From Collinsella aerofaciens (GTDB lineage Bacteria > Actinomycetota > Coriobacteriia > Coriobacteriales > Coriobacteriaceae): a stretch of DNA of 64,000 nucleotides. Location: the NCBI RefSeq assembly GCF_028209625.1, contig NZ_JAQLDU010000014.1, positions 1-64,000 on the forward strand. Direction: 5' to 3'. Under the pieces are notes generated by a model. It was not told where the DNA came from and did not search any database. It saw nothing but the letters and a program-made list of their open reading frames with translations. The position numbers and the translations under genes are program-made. This document shows positions 15,867 to 24,209 of the stretch, piece by piece (position 1 is the stretch's first letter; every line of letters starts with the position of its first letter).

Positions 15867-16781
15867 CTAGTGGGAGGCCTCGTCGTCGAGTGCGCGCTTG
15901 ATGCGATCGCCCTCGGCAAGGAGATTCTCCAGATAGCGCTGGTCGCGTTCCTTAAGGGCGCGGCTGTAGGCGCCGAGCGATTCAATCAGATGGTCGATCT
16001 CGAAGGCGAGCGCATCGGCGTCGTCGATCATGAGCTCGGACCACATCTGCGGATTGAGGTGCGCCACGCGGGTGAGGTCGCGGTAGCTGCCGGCCGAAAA
16101 ACCGTGGTGAACCTGAGCGGTCGGGCTTTTAACGTAGGCGTTGGATACCACGTGCGCAAGCTGGCTTGTAAAGGCGATGACGCGGTCGTGCTCGGTAGCG
16201 CTGGTCACGCTGAACTTGCCAAAGCCCAAGGGGCGCACCATCTCGCGCACCTGGCCCAAAAGCTCCAGCTTGAGCGCATCGTCCACCGCGGGCGGTACGA
16301 GCACGAGCGGGGCGCCCTGGAACAGGTCGGCGCGGGAGTGCGCATAGCCCGAGTACTGCGTGCCCGCCATGGGGTGCGCACCCACAAAGTAAAAGCCGTG
16401 CTCGCGGGCAAGCTCAAAGGCGCGCTCGCACACGATACCCTTGACGCCCACCGTGTCGATCACCACGGGGCCCATGATGGCCTCGGTATCGGTGGCGTCG
16501 GCGAGTGCCTGGGCGTGCGCCTCTAGCCACTCGATGCAGGCTTCGGGGTAGCAAGCCAGGACGATGATGTCGCATTCGCCGAGCGTCTCGTCGTTGAGCT
16601 CACCGGCAACGGTGCCCATGCTGGCGGCCGTCATGACATCGTCATCGGTATCCCAGGCCAGCACGCGGACGCCCGCCTGCGCATAGCCGCGGGCAAAGCT
16701 GCCGCCGATGAGGCCAAGGCCGACGATACCGGCACACTTGGGGCCGCCCTGGTTAACGCGCGCGTTTCTCACTGTACCCAT
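15867..16781 (-). CDS. tyrA: prephenate dehydrogenase
   Basis: A 304-residue NAD(P)-dependent enzyme of tyrosine synthesis. AGIVGLGLIGGSFARGYAQ is the Rossmann nucleotide motif (about residues 17-35), VDTVGVKG (as VIDTVGVKGIV) and GAHPMAGTQYSGYAHS with the catalytic histidine follow. No ACT domain is visible after the helical domain. ATG 16781 lies three bases after the aroF stop, so translation is coupled. Confidence 0.93.
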   Translation of the reverse strand: MGTVRNARVNQGGPKCAGIVGLGLIGGSFARGYAQAGVRVLAWDTDDDVMTAASMGTVAGELNDETLGECDIIVLACYPEACIEWLEAHAQALADATDTEAIMGPVVIDTVGVKGIVCERAFELAREHGFYFVGAHPMAGTQYSGYAHSRADLFQGAPLVLVPPAVDDALKLELLGQVREMVRPLGFGKFSVTSATEHDRVIAFTSQLAHVVSNAYVKSPTAQVHHGFSAGSYRDLTRVAHLNPQMWSELMIDDADALAFEIDHLIESLGAYSRALKERDQRYLENLLAEGDRIKRALDDEASH

Positions 16782-16784
16782 GGG

Positions 16785-17807
16785 CTACTCCATGGTCTCT
16801 TGGCAGACGACCTCGCGGATGGCTCGGATGCGGCGCATGGTGTCGTCGAACTGATCGGGGGTGAGGGCCTGGGCGCCGTCGGACCAGGCGCGGCTCGGCT
16901 CGTCGTGGACCTCGATCTCCAGGCCGTTGGCGCCGCAGGCGGTCGCGGCAAGCGCCATGGGCTCAACGTAGCGGGTGTAGCCGGTGGCGTGGCTGGGGTC
17001 GGCGACGACGGGCAGGTGCGACAGGTGGTGCAGCACCGGCACGGCGTTGAGGTCGAAGGTGTTGCGAGTACGGGTCTCGAAGGTGCGGATGCCGCGCTCG
17101 CACAGGATGACGTTGTCGTTGCCCTCGCTCATGATGTACTCGGCGGCCATGAGCAGCTCATCGATCGTGCCGGACATGCCGCGCTTAAGCAAGATCGGAG
17201 TCTTGGTCTTGCCGACCTCTTTGAGCAGAGGGAAGTTCTGGGCGTTGCGGGCGCCGATCTGCATGACGTCGATTTTCTTGTCCAGGAAGACCTGCACGTC
17301 GCGCGGGTCCATGATTTCGGTGACGATCGGCATGTCGAGCTCGGCAGACGCCTCGCACAGCAGGTCCAGGCCGGCAGGGCCCATGCCCTGGTAGGCGTAC
17401 GGGGAAGTGCGGGGCTTGTAGGCGCCGCCGCGCAGCATCGTGGCACCGGCGGCCTTCACGCGGCGGGCGATGCGGATGAGGTTCTCGCCCTCGACGGAGC
17501 ACGGGCCAGCGATGACCTGGAACTGATCGCCGCCGATCTTGACGCCGTGGCCGCAGTCGATGACGGAGTCCTCGGGGTGGAACTTGCGGTTGGCGCGCTT
17601 GAACGGCTCGGAGACGCGCTGCACGCGCTCGACGACATCCATGGACTCGAGCAGGAACGGGTCGATCTTGGTCGTATCGCCCACCAGGCCGATGATCGTC
17701 TCATTCTCGCCGCGCGAGACATCGGTCTTCAGGCCCTTTTTCTCAATCCAGCTGACGATATGGCTGACGGCCTCGTCGCTGGCGCTCTGCTTTAAAATTG
17801 CAATCAT
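16785..17807 (-). CDS. aroF: 3-deoxy-7-phosphoheptulonate synthase (DAHP synthase, class I beta)
   Basis: A 340-residue first enzyme of the pathway. An N-terminal ferredoxin-like regulatory domain (residues 1 to about 70, MIAILKQSASDEAV onward) precedes the TIM barrel, as in the Thermotoga-type enzyme. Barrel motifs include IAGPCSVEG, LRGGAYKPRTSPYAYQG, MQIGARNAQNFPLL, LLKRGM and DPSHATGY. Start ATG 17807 is preceded by gaggtgagagg; the in-frame extension to 17855 crosses a terminator-like hairpin and is unlikely. The regulatory domain usually confers feedback by Tyr or a related ligand; the effector here is unknown. It is the first gene of the aro cluster. Confidence 0.95.
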   Translation of the reverse strand: MIAILKQSASDEAVSHIVSWIEKKGLKTDVSRGENETIIGLVGDTTKIDPFLLESMDVVERVQRVSEPFKRANRKFHPEDSVIDCGHGVKIGGDQFQVIAGPCSVEGENLIRIARRVKAAGATMLRGGAYKPRTSPYAYQGMGPAGLDLLCEASAELDMPIVTEIMDPRDVQVFLDKKIDVMQIGARNAQNFPLLKEVGKTKTPILLKRGMSGTIDELLMAAEYIMSEGNDNVILCERGIRTFETRTRNTFDLNAVPVLHHLSHLPVVADPSHATGYTRYVEPMALAATACGANGLEIEVHDEPSRAWSDGAQALTPDQFDDTMRRIRAIREVVCQETME

Positions 17808-17817
17808 GGTGTGCCTC

Positions 17818-17880
17818 TCACCTCGATGGATAACTTTTGCAAAAACGGCCCGCATCGCGAGCCGTGTATATATGGTGCAT
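17818..17880 (-). CDS. possible aroF leader peptide (20 codons)
   Basis: ATG 17880 opens MHHIYTARDAGRFCKSYPSR, ending with TGA at 17820-17818, eleven bases before aroF. It contains two Tyr and one Phe, spans the terminator-like hairpin and has no SD; a TATAAA at 17891-17886 would make it nearly leaderless. It could be chance. Confidence 0.25.
   Translation of the reverse strand: MHHIYTARDAGRFCKSYPSR
17841..17864 (-). terminator. terminator-like hairpin in the aroF leader (possible attenuator)
   Basis: On the minus strand an 8-bp stem cggctcgc (17864-17857) / gcgggccg (17853-17846) with a 3-nt loop is followed by TTTTT (17845-17841). It sits between the likely promoter and the aroF start, with no gene upstream to terminate, so attenuation of the aro cluster is the natural reading. 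Confidence 0.6.
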
Positions 17881-17970
17881 GAGAGTTTATACTATCTGAC
17901 TCGCTTTTGCCTTCTAAAGTGGGCCGTTGCGCCGCGTCTTCCTCGGAATTGCAAAGCTTTTTCTTTTATT

Positions 17971-18000
17971 TTGATAGCCCGTGGTGCACTTGGGTATAAT
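17971..18000 (+). promoter_or_regulatory. promoter of tRNA-Arg(CCG)
   Basis: TTGATA (17971-17976) and TATAAT (17995-18000) are separated by 18 bases, ending 11 bases before the tRNA. Confidence 0.75.
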
Positions 18001-18011
18001 GCCATACGTTG

Positions 18012-18088
18012 GCCCTATTAGCTCAGGGGATTAGAGCGTCTGCCTCCGGAGCAGAAGGCCGTTGGTTCGAATCCAACATGGGGCACCA
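18012..18088 (+). tRNA. tRNA-Arg(CCG)
   Basis: Acceptor gccctat/atggggc, D arm gctc/gagc, anticodon stem tctgc/gcaga with loop ctccgga (anticodon CCG), and T loop ttcgaat. The 3' CCA is encoded (18086-18088). Confidence 0.95.
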
Positions 18089-18099
18089 TCGAACGTAAG

Positions 18100-18133
18100 A
18101 CCGTCCGAACCTCGCATGGTCCGGGCGGTTTTT
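18100..18133 (+). terminator. Rho-independent terminator after tRNA-Arg(CCG)
   Basis: Stem accgtccg (18100-18107) / cgggcggt (18122-18129) with a run of five T. Confidence 0.8.
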
Positions 18134-18164
18134 CTTATACCGACGCGACGTGATGGGACGTGGT

Positions 18165-20882
18165 ATGGCAGCAACGGATATCGAGCGTGGACTCTCGACC
18201 GCCGAGGTCGAGGAGCGCATCGCCGCCGGTAAGATCAACCGCAACATGGAGCTCAAGACCAAGTCGGTCAAAGAGCTCATCATCGAGAACCTCTGCACGC
18301 TGTTCAATTTGATCAACGTGATCTTGGCGTTCCTGGTCATTTTGACCGGTTCGTTTAAGAATCTGACGTTCCTGTTCGTGGTGTTCCTCAATACCGCTAT
18401 TGGCGTCATCCAGTCCATGCGTTCCAAGAAGATGGTCGATAAGCTCACGCTGCTGACCTCCAAGAAGGCCATTGCGGTGCGCGACGGCGCCGAGGTGGAG
18501 CTCGACCTGGACCAGATCGTGCTCGACGATATCATCCGCCTGGGGCGTGGCGACCAGATTCCCGCTGACGCCGTGGTGGTTTCGGGCGAGGCGCTCGTGA
18601 ACGAGAGCCTGCTGACGGGCGAGAGCGACCTTATTAAGAAACAGCCCGGTTCCGAGCTCATGAGCGGCAGTTTTATCGACTCAGGCCTGCTGCGCGCCCG
18701 CGTGATCCATGTCGGCGCCGACAACTACGTGGCCAAAATTAATAACGAGGCCAAGTACGTCAAAAAGGTCAATTCCGAGATCATGAACGCGCTTAACGCC
18801 ATCGTGCGCTTTGCGAGCATCATCATGATCCCGCTCGGTTTGGCGTTGTTTGCCTCGAGTGTGAGCGAGCTGTGGGATGCCGCGGGAACCCCAGGCGATA
18901 GCGCGCTTTCGTGGTGCTTCTCCGAGCTGTTGGCTGGCCATGTGCCTTCGTCGGCGCTGCTGTCCACAGTGGGCGCCCTGCTGGGCATGATCCCGCAAGG
19001 CCTGGTGCTGCTGACCTCGTCGGTGCTCGCCATCGCCACGGTGCGCCTGGCCCGCCGCAAGGTGCTGGCGCAGCAGCTCTACTGCATCGAGACGCTCGCG
19101 CGCGTCGACGTGCTGTGCCTGGACAAGACGGGCACCATCACGTCGGGTCGCATGGAGGTCGAGGGCACGTATCCGCTGCCGGTCGAGGGTATGGGTGCGG
19201 GGGAGGGCGACGCCGCCGTTCCCGTCGATACCACGGTGCTCGATTTTGCGCTGGCTAACGTGGCGCGTGCGACTTCGGCCGATGCCAACGAGACCTGCCA
19301 GGCGCTGCTCAACTATTACGCCGATCGCCCGGTCGAGGTGTCTGAGCCGCTGTCGGTCATTCCGTTCTCGTCCTCCAAAAAGTGGAGCGGCGCGTCGTTT
19401 GCGCAGGGCTCCTATGTGATGGGTGCGGCGCAGTTTGTGCTCTCTGATCGTGCGTTTGCCCAGGTCGAGAACCGTGTCGCCGAGCTTGCCGATACCTGCC
19501 GCGTGCTCGTGGTGGCGCGCGTGGACGGCTTTACGCCCGATGGCGATATGGCGGGCGAGGCCGAGCCCGTGGGCTTTGTGACCATCCGCGACGAGATTCG
19601 TACCTCGGCGGCCGAGACCATCGGCTACTTTAACGAGCAGGGCGTGACCCTCAACGTGATCAGTGGCGACGACCCGCGTACGGTGTCGTCGATCGCGCGC
19701 GTGGTGGGCGTGCCGGGGGCGGACGCTTATGTGGACGCCACGACGCTCGATACGCCGGCCAAGCTCGATGCCGCAGTGGACCGCTACCATGTCTTTGGTC
19801 GTGTGACCCCGCAGCAGAAGCGCGAGCTCGTGCAGGCGCTCAAGCGCCGCGAGCACACCGTGGCCATGACGGGCGACGGCGTCAACGACGTGTTGGCGCT
19901 CAAGGAGGCCGACTGCTCCGTCGCCATGGCGGCCGGCTCCGATGCCGCGCGCAACGTGGCCGAGATCGTGCTCGTCGACAACGACTTTGCCTCGATGCCC
20001 GCCGTGGTGGCCGAAGGCCGTCGCTCCATCAACAACCTGCAGCGTTCGGCTTCGCTGTTCTTGACCAAGACGCTGTTCTCGATGGGCCTGGCGGCGCTGT
20101 GCATCGCGCTGCCGCCGTACCCTTTCGAGCCGATTCAGATGACGCTCATCAACTTCTTCTGCATCGGCGCGCCGGGCTTTGTGTTGGGCCTGGAGCCCAA
20201 CAATGCTCGCGTGAAGGGTGCGTTTTTGACCAACGTGCTCAAGCGGGCACTGCCGGCGTCGATTGCGGTCATTTTGGCTGCGGCGCTCGATATCTTTGTG
20301 GCGCGCGTGTTTGGCTTTAGCCAGCTCACGCTGTCTACGATGTGCCTGCTTACGTCGTGCGCGGCGAGCGTCAGCCTGATCTGGCGCATCTCGCAGCCTC
20401 TCACGCCCTTGCGCGTGGTGCTCTTTGTGTTTGTAGTCGCTGGCATCTTGGTGGGCGTTATCGGATTCCCGGAGCTGCTGTCTATTGCCAACCTGTCGAT
20501 GGGCCAGATGGTTATCTTGGCTGTCATCGTGGTCTTTACCTGCTCGGTGTTCTTTAAGCTCGCCACGATGATGGATTCGCTCAAGCCGCGTCGTCGTCAT
20601 GCCGCAACTGGTTTTGGACGCGGTGTGCGCGTCCGCCTGGGTCGCGGTGGCGGCAAGGTGAGCTCGACGGGTTCGACGGCGGAGCGTTTTGCCAAGCGCG
20701 TCGCCGCCGACATGGCGCAGCGCCGCGAAGATCGCACCGCTCGCGAGGCCGAGGCCCGCGCACTCGAGGGCGTGGCCCAGGCCCAGCCCAAGAAAAAGAA
20801 GGGTAGCGGAGCCAAGCGCTCTCGCGTAACCAAGTCCGCCCAAGGCATCAAAGTCTCGATGCCGAGCAAAAAGAAGAAGTAG
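18165..20882 (+). CDS. P-type cation-transporting ATPase (CtpE-like) with basic tail
   Basis: A 905-residue membrane ATPase. LLTGESDL (actuator), the phosphorylation site LCLDKTGTITSG, GRVTPQQKRELVQAL and MTGDGVNDVLALKEADCSVAMAAG are all present with the usual membrane helices before and after. The M4 motif reads MIPQGLVLLTS, similar to mycobacterial CtpE, a calcium transporter, where calcium pumps have PEGL. Substrate is therefore only suggested. The last ~95 residues are an unusual Arg/Lys-rich tail ending SMPSKKKK, cytoplasmic by topology. SD ggga before ATG 18165; GTG 18150 is an alternative. It begins just after the tRNA terminator with no evident promoter of its own. Confidence 0.85.
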   Translation: MAATDIERGLSTAEVEERIAAGKINRNMELKTKSVKELIIENLCTLFNLINVILAFLVILTGSFKNLTFLFVVFLNTAIGVIQSMRSKKMVDKLTLLTSKKAIAVRDGAEVELDLDQIVLDDIIRLGRGDQIPADAVVVSGEALVNESLLTGESDLIKKQPGSELMSGSFIDSGLLRARVIHVGADNYVAKINNEAKYVKKVNSEIMNALNAIVRFASIIMIPLGLALFASSVSELWDAAGTPGDSALSWCFSELLAGHVPSSALLSTVGALLGMIPQGLVLLTSSVLAIATVRLARRKVLAQQLYCIETLARVDVLCLDKTGTITSGRMEVEGTYPLPVEGMGAGEGDAAVPVDTTVLDFALANVARATSADANETCQALLNYYADRPVEVSEPLSVIPFSSSKKWSGASFAQGSYVMGAAQFVLSDRAFAQVENRVAELADTCRVLVVARVDGFTPDGDMAGEAEPVGFVTIRDEIRTSAAETIGYFNEQGVTLNVISGDDPRTVSSIARVVGVPGADAYVDATTLDTPAKLDAAVDRYHVFGRVTPQQKRELVQALKRREHTVAMTGDGVNDVLALKEADCSVAMAAGSDAARNVAEIVLVDNDFASMPAVVAEGRRSINNLQRSASLFLTKTLFSMGLAALCIALPPYPFEPIQMTLINFFCIGAPGFVLGLEPNNARVKGAFLTNVLKRALPASIAVILAAALDIFVARVFGFSQLTLSTMCLLTSCAASVSLIWRISQPLTPLRVVLFVFVVAGILVGVIGFPELLSIANLSMGQMVILAVIVVFTCSVFFKLATMMDSLKPRRRHAATGFGRGVRVRLGRGGGKVSSTGSTAERFAKRVAADMAQRREDRTAREAEARALEGVAQAQPKKKKGSGAKRSRVTKSAQGIKVSMPSKKKK

Positions 20883-20985
20883 CTACGCGCCCTGGCGATG
20901 TTGAATTGGTGCCTTGCTCCTGTAGGGCCGTGGCGATGTTATGCTCTAACCTCGATTATTTGAATTGCTTCGAAAAGAGGATGCC

Positions 20986-22128
20986 GTGATCTGCCCGCAT
21001 TGCCTTAAGACTATCGAGGACGGCGCCTCGTTCTGCCCCTACTGCAACGCCTATGTGGGTCCGGGCGATGGTCCGGAGCACACCGAGTTCGTGTTCTGTG
21101 AGGGCTGCGGTGCCCGTCTTTCTCCGCATGATCGCACGTGCCCCAAATGCGGACGCCCCGCTCCGGGTATCCTCTCCGAGGACGCGGCCGCATCCGACCT
21201 GGCAGCGGGCCGCACGGCGGGCTTTCCGCGCCTAACGCAAGAGCAGATCGATACCGAGGTGCCGCATGCGCCGGCCTCTGCCGCTGCGGTGCTTTCGGAC
21301 GCCGCCGACCCCAATGAGACCTGCGTGCTGCCAGCTTTCGATAAGGATTTCGGTATCCCCAAGGTCGATATTCCCACGCCCGTTTCCCTGCATGACGATG
21401 CTCAAAAACCCAAGCGCAAGGTGCATCCCGACGAGGACGCCTATCACAAGCACAAGCGTCATATCCCCAAGCCGCTCATTATCATCGCGGTCCTTGCCGT
21501 CGTGTGCGGTGGTGCCTATTGGTTCGTGACGACCGACCCCATGGGTGTTATGCCTGGCTTCTACGACCAGTTTGGCCAAGCTGCACAAACCACCTTCCCC
21601 ACGCGTCAAAAGGGCGAGGCGACTGAGGACGATACCAAGCAGGGCGATTCTGCCGAGGTGGTCCAGGAAGAAACCGTGCTCACCGATGATCAGCTCTATA
21701 CCAGGCTCGACGGTCTGTATCAGACCATCGTGTCCTACGCTGACGAGGACCAGATCGGCGAGGTCATCGATTCCTTTAACAACGGTTATCTCCGAACGCC
21801 GCTGTCCACCCGTCAGGAGCTGTCGCAGAGTGCCTACGCCCTGCGCGACCAGATCAAAAAGACGCAAGATGAGCTCAACAACCTGAAAGTACAGGACGAT
21901 ACGGTCTATGCGGATGACATCGCCCACTTAAAGCAGCTTGCCGAGTGGATGTATGAGCGCGTCGACGTGATCTGCCAGAGCTGGGATATCTCGCTGGCCA
22001 TTCCCGATGGCGAGTCGATGAGTTCCCACCAAAGCGAGATCCTGGCGCCCATCGCGCAGGGCGGCAACAGCGCGCTGAACCAGTACGATGCCAATGTGGG
22101 TTCCTGGAAGCCGCAGCAGCGTTCCTAA
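20986..22128 (+). CDS. membrane protein with two zinc ribbons
   Basis: A 380-residue protein. CPHCLKTIEDGASFCPYC (residues 3-20) and FCEGCGARL with RTCPKCGRP (about 37-60) are two CxxC-CxxC zinc ribbons. A flexible acidic/charged region and a His/Lys-rich stretch (HKHKRHIPKP) precede one membrane helix, LIIIAVLAVVCGGAYWFV (about 165). The C-terminal ~190 residues are predicted outside with helical character. Start GTG 20986 has SD aagagg five bases away; an ATG at 20981 is out of frame. Function is not recognised; such ribbons often mediate protein interactions. Confidence 0.75.
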   Translation: MICPHCLKTIEDGASFCPYCNAYVGPGDGPEHTEFVFCEGCGARLSPHDRTCPKCGRPAPGILSEDAAASDLAAGRTAGFPRLTQEQIDTEVPHAPASAAAVLSDAADPNETCVLPAFDKDFGIPKVDIPTPVSLHDDAQKPKRKVHPDEDAYHKHKRHIPKPLIIIAVLAVVCGGAYWFVTTDPMGVMPGFYDQFGQAAQTTFPTRQKGEATEDDTKQGDSAEVVQEETVLTDDQLYTRLDGLYQTIVSYADEDQIGEVIDSFNNGYLRTPLSTRQELSQSAYALRDQIKKTQDELNNLKVQDDTVYADDIAHLKQLAEWMYERVDVICQSWDISLAIPDGESMSSHQSEILAPIAQGGNSALNQYDANVGSWKPQQRS

Positions 22129-22166
22129 AATTAGTTCGCCATAGTCGGCATAACCTACGTGCGCAA

Positions 22167-22196
22167 TTGATGTAAACCCGTGCTTATTGCTACAAT
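22167..22196 (+). promoter_or_regulatory. promoter of the cyclophilin gene
   Basis: TTGATG (22167-22172) and TACAAT (22191-22196) with an 18-base spacer lie 40 bases before the start codon. Confidence 0.6.
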
Positions 22197-22235
22197 TCGT
22201 ACAAATATGCTTTAAACGCACGAGGAAGGAACCAC

Positions 22236-22778
22236 ATGTTTGGTTTTAAGAAAGAGCTCTACACGCCCGAGTATCAGCTTGTCGGCGACGAGTGCGCCGT
22301 AATCGAGACGTCGAAGGGTACCATCAAGGTCAAGTTTGACGGCGAGGGCGCTCCCATTCATGTCGCGAACTTCTGCGAGCTTTCCACGATGGGCTTCTAT
22401 GATGGCCTTAAGTTCCATCGCTATGTGCCCGGTTTTGTTATCCAGGGCGGCGACCCCAATACCCGCGACATGTCCGGCGCCGACGTCGCTGCCGGTCTTG
22501 AGGGCCCCGACGGTATGCCCGGTACCGGTGGCCCCGGCTACTGCATCAAGGGCGAGTTTGCCACCAATCCGCGCAACAGCCATGTCGATGGCGCCCTTGC
22601 CATGGCACGCTCCATGGACCCCGATTCCGCGGGTTCGCAGTTCTACTTCTGCCTGGGTGCCCAGCATAACCTCGATTCCGGTTACACCGTCTTTGGTACC
22701 ACGGTCGAGGGTCTCGATGTGATTTCGCAGCTGCGTGCCGGCGACGAGATCGTCCATGTCGAGATCGTTCACGAGTAA
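22236..22778 (+). CDS. peptidyl-prolyl cis-trans isomerase, cyclophilin type
   Basis: A 180-residue cytoplasmic cyclophilin with no signal peptide. FHRYVPGFVIQGGDP carries the catalytic arginine (about 67), and GALAMARSMDPDSAGSQFYFCLG the rest of the active site. VDGL-like (TVEGLDVISQL) ends the fold. SD gaggaagga precedes ATG 22236. It is followed 11 bases later by the TPR gene, probably co-transcribed. Confidence 0.93.
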   Translation: MFGFKKELYTPEYQLVGDECAVIETSKGTIKVKFDGEGAPIHVANFCELSTMGFYDGLKFHRYVPGFVIQGGDPNTRDMSGADVAAGLEGPDGMPGTGGPGYCIKGEFATNPRNSHVDGALAMARSMDPDSAGSQFYFCLGAQHNLDSGYTVFGTTVEGLDVISQLRAGDEIVHVEIVHE

Positions 22779-22789
22779 AGGGGACTTCC

Positions 22790-24094
22790 TTGAATAGCCA
22801 GCTGATCCAACAGGGCCGCGCCGCTTACCGCGCGGGTGATTTTTCTGCTGCAGCCCAGATGCTTGGGGCGGCAAAGACTCCCGATGAGATTATGGGCGAG
22901 GCCGATCACCTTCGTGGCAACGCCTTGATGCACCTGGGCATGTATGCCGAGGCCGCCGAGGCCTATGCCGCCGCCCTCAACGACGGTACCTACGGCAAGC
23001 GCGGCGCGCTGCTCACCAACCGCGGCAAGGCGCTCGCCGCCGTGGGCGACTACACGACGGCCGCTCAGGCGTTTTCTGCCGCTACGCAGGATGCTTCCTA
23101 TGCCACGCCGTTCAAGGCCTATCTGGGCCTAGGCAATGCGCTGTTCCAGTCGGGCGACTATGCCAACGCGGGAACCGCCTTCCGTCAGGCTGCCATCGAC
23201 GGCGCCAATCCGGCTCCTGCCGCCGCACTCGGCGAGCTCGGTCGTTGCTTCATTAAGCTCGGCCGTCCGGCGGATGCCGTGGAGACCTACCGCACGGCTA
23301 TCGACTTTGCCGGCCCCCGCGACGACACGCGTGCACTCAACGCCGGCATGGGTCAGGCGCTTTCTGCCGCCGGCCGTCCCTCCGACGCACTCGACGCCTT
23401 TAACGCCGCTACTGCCGATGGCATCTACCAGCTCACCTCCGAGCAGGCCGATGAGCTTGCCCGCGTGCAGGATTCGCTTGCTGCGCTGTCTGCCCAGACG
23501 GCTATGGCCACGGCTCCGGCGCCCGCGATGGACGCTCCTGCCGTCGATCCGCTCGATCCTACGGGCGCGACCGGTCAGTTTATGCCCGATCCCTCGGACA
23601 CCGGCTTCTTTACGCTGTCCGAGTCCGAGATGGTCCAGCAGGACCGTCAGGATCGTAAGCAGGCCAAGGTCCGTCGCCGCCATCGCCACACGGGCCTCAA
23701 AGTCTTCATCGTGCTGCTTCTGCTCATTTTGATCGCCGCGGGCGGTCTGGGCTTTGCCTACACGCGCGGCTTTGGCTTCCCGTCTCAGGAGTCTGTCGTT
23801 ACCGATCTGTTCCAGGCTGCCGGTGACGGTGACACCGCAAAGGCCGAGTCTTGCCTGGCCTCGAGCCTGTCCGAGGACGCTAAGTCGATGATCATCTCCT
23901 CGATTCCGCAGGGTGCCACCGTGTCCGTCGAGGGCATGGATCAGTCCATGACCGAGACGACCGCTAAGGTGAAGGCATCGCTGTCCAAGGGCGGCGAGCA
24001 GGAGTACACCGTCAAATTCGTGCGCTCCGACAATCATATCGGCTGGGCCGTTTCTTCGCTCGATATGGATTTCTCGGCTGCTGACAACCAGTAG
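22790..24094 (+). CDS. TPR-repeat membrane protein
   Basis: A 434-residue protein starting at TTG 22790 with SD ggggac. Residues 1 to about 235 contain tetratricopeptide repeats (for example AYRAGDFSAAAQMLGAAK and ALFQSGDYANAGTAFRQA). A basic stretch RRRHRHTG precedes a membrane helix FIVLLLLILIAAGGLGFAY (about 305-325). The C-terminal ~105 residues resemble small NTF2-like/DUF4878-type domains and would be extracytoplasmic. A scaffold role is inferred. It lies between the cyclophilin and mreB. Confidence 0.75.
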   Translation: MNSQLIQQGRAAYRAGDFSAAAQMLGAAKTPDEIMGEADHLRGNALMHLGMYAEAAEAYAAALNDGTYGKRGALLTNRGKALAAVGDYTTAAQAFSAATQDASYATPFKAYLGLGNALFQSGDYANAGTAFRQAAIDGANPAPAAALGELGRCFIKLGRPADAVETYRTAIDFAGPRDDTRALNAGMGQALSAAGRPSDALDAFNAATADGIYQLTSEQADELARVQDSLAALSAQTAMATAPAPAMDAPAVDPLDPTGATGQFMPDPSDTGFFTLSESEMVQQDRQDRKQAKVRRRHRHTGLKVFIVLLLLILIAAGGLGFAYTRGFGFPSQESVVTDLFQAAGDGDTAKAESCLASSLSEDAKSMIISSIPQGATVSVEGMDQSMTETTAKVKASLSKGGEQEYTVKFVRSDNHIGWAVSSLDMDFSAADNQ

Positions 24095-24116
24095 TGACCT
24101 TATGGGATTTAGCTTT

Positions 24117-24149
24117 GCCCGGCGCTTCACCGCAAGTGAGGTGCCGGGC
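24117..24149 (+). terminator. hairpin before mreB
   Basis: gcccggc (24113-24119 region) pairs with gccgggc around an inner cttcac/gtgagg stem. There is little T-run, so this is a weak terminator or an mRNA structure. Confidence 0.4.
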
Positions 24150-24209
24150 TTGCGCTAGTATGATGAGCTAGTAGTTTTCCAGCAATCATCCAACACATCA
24201 GGAGTTGCG

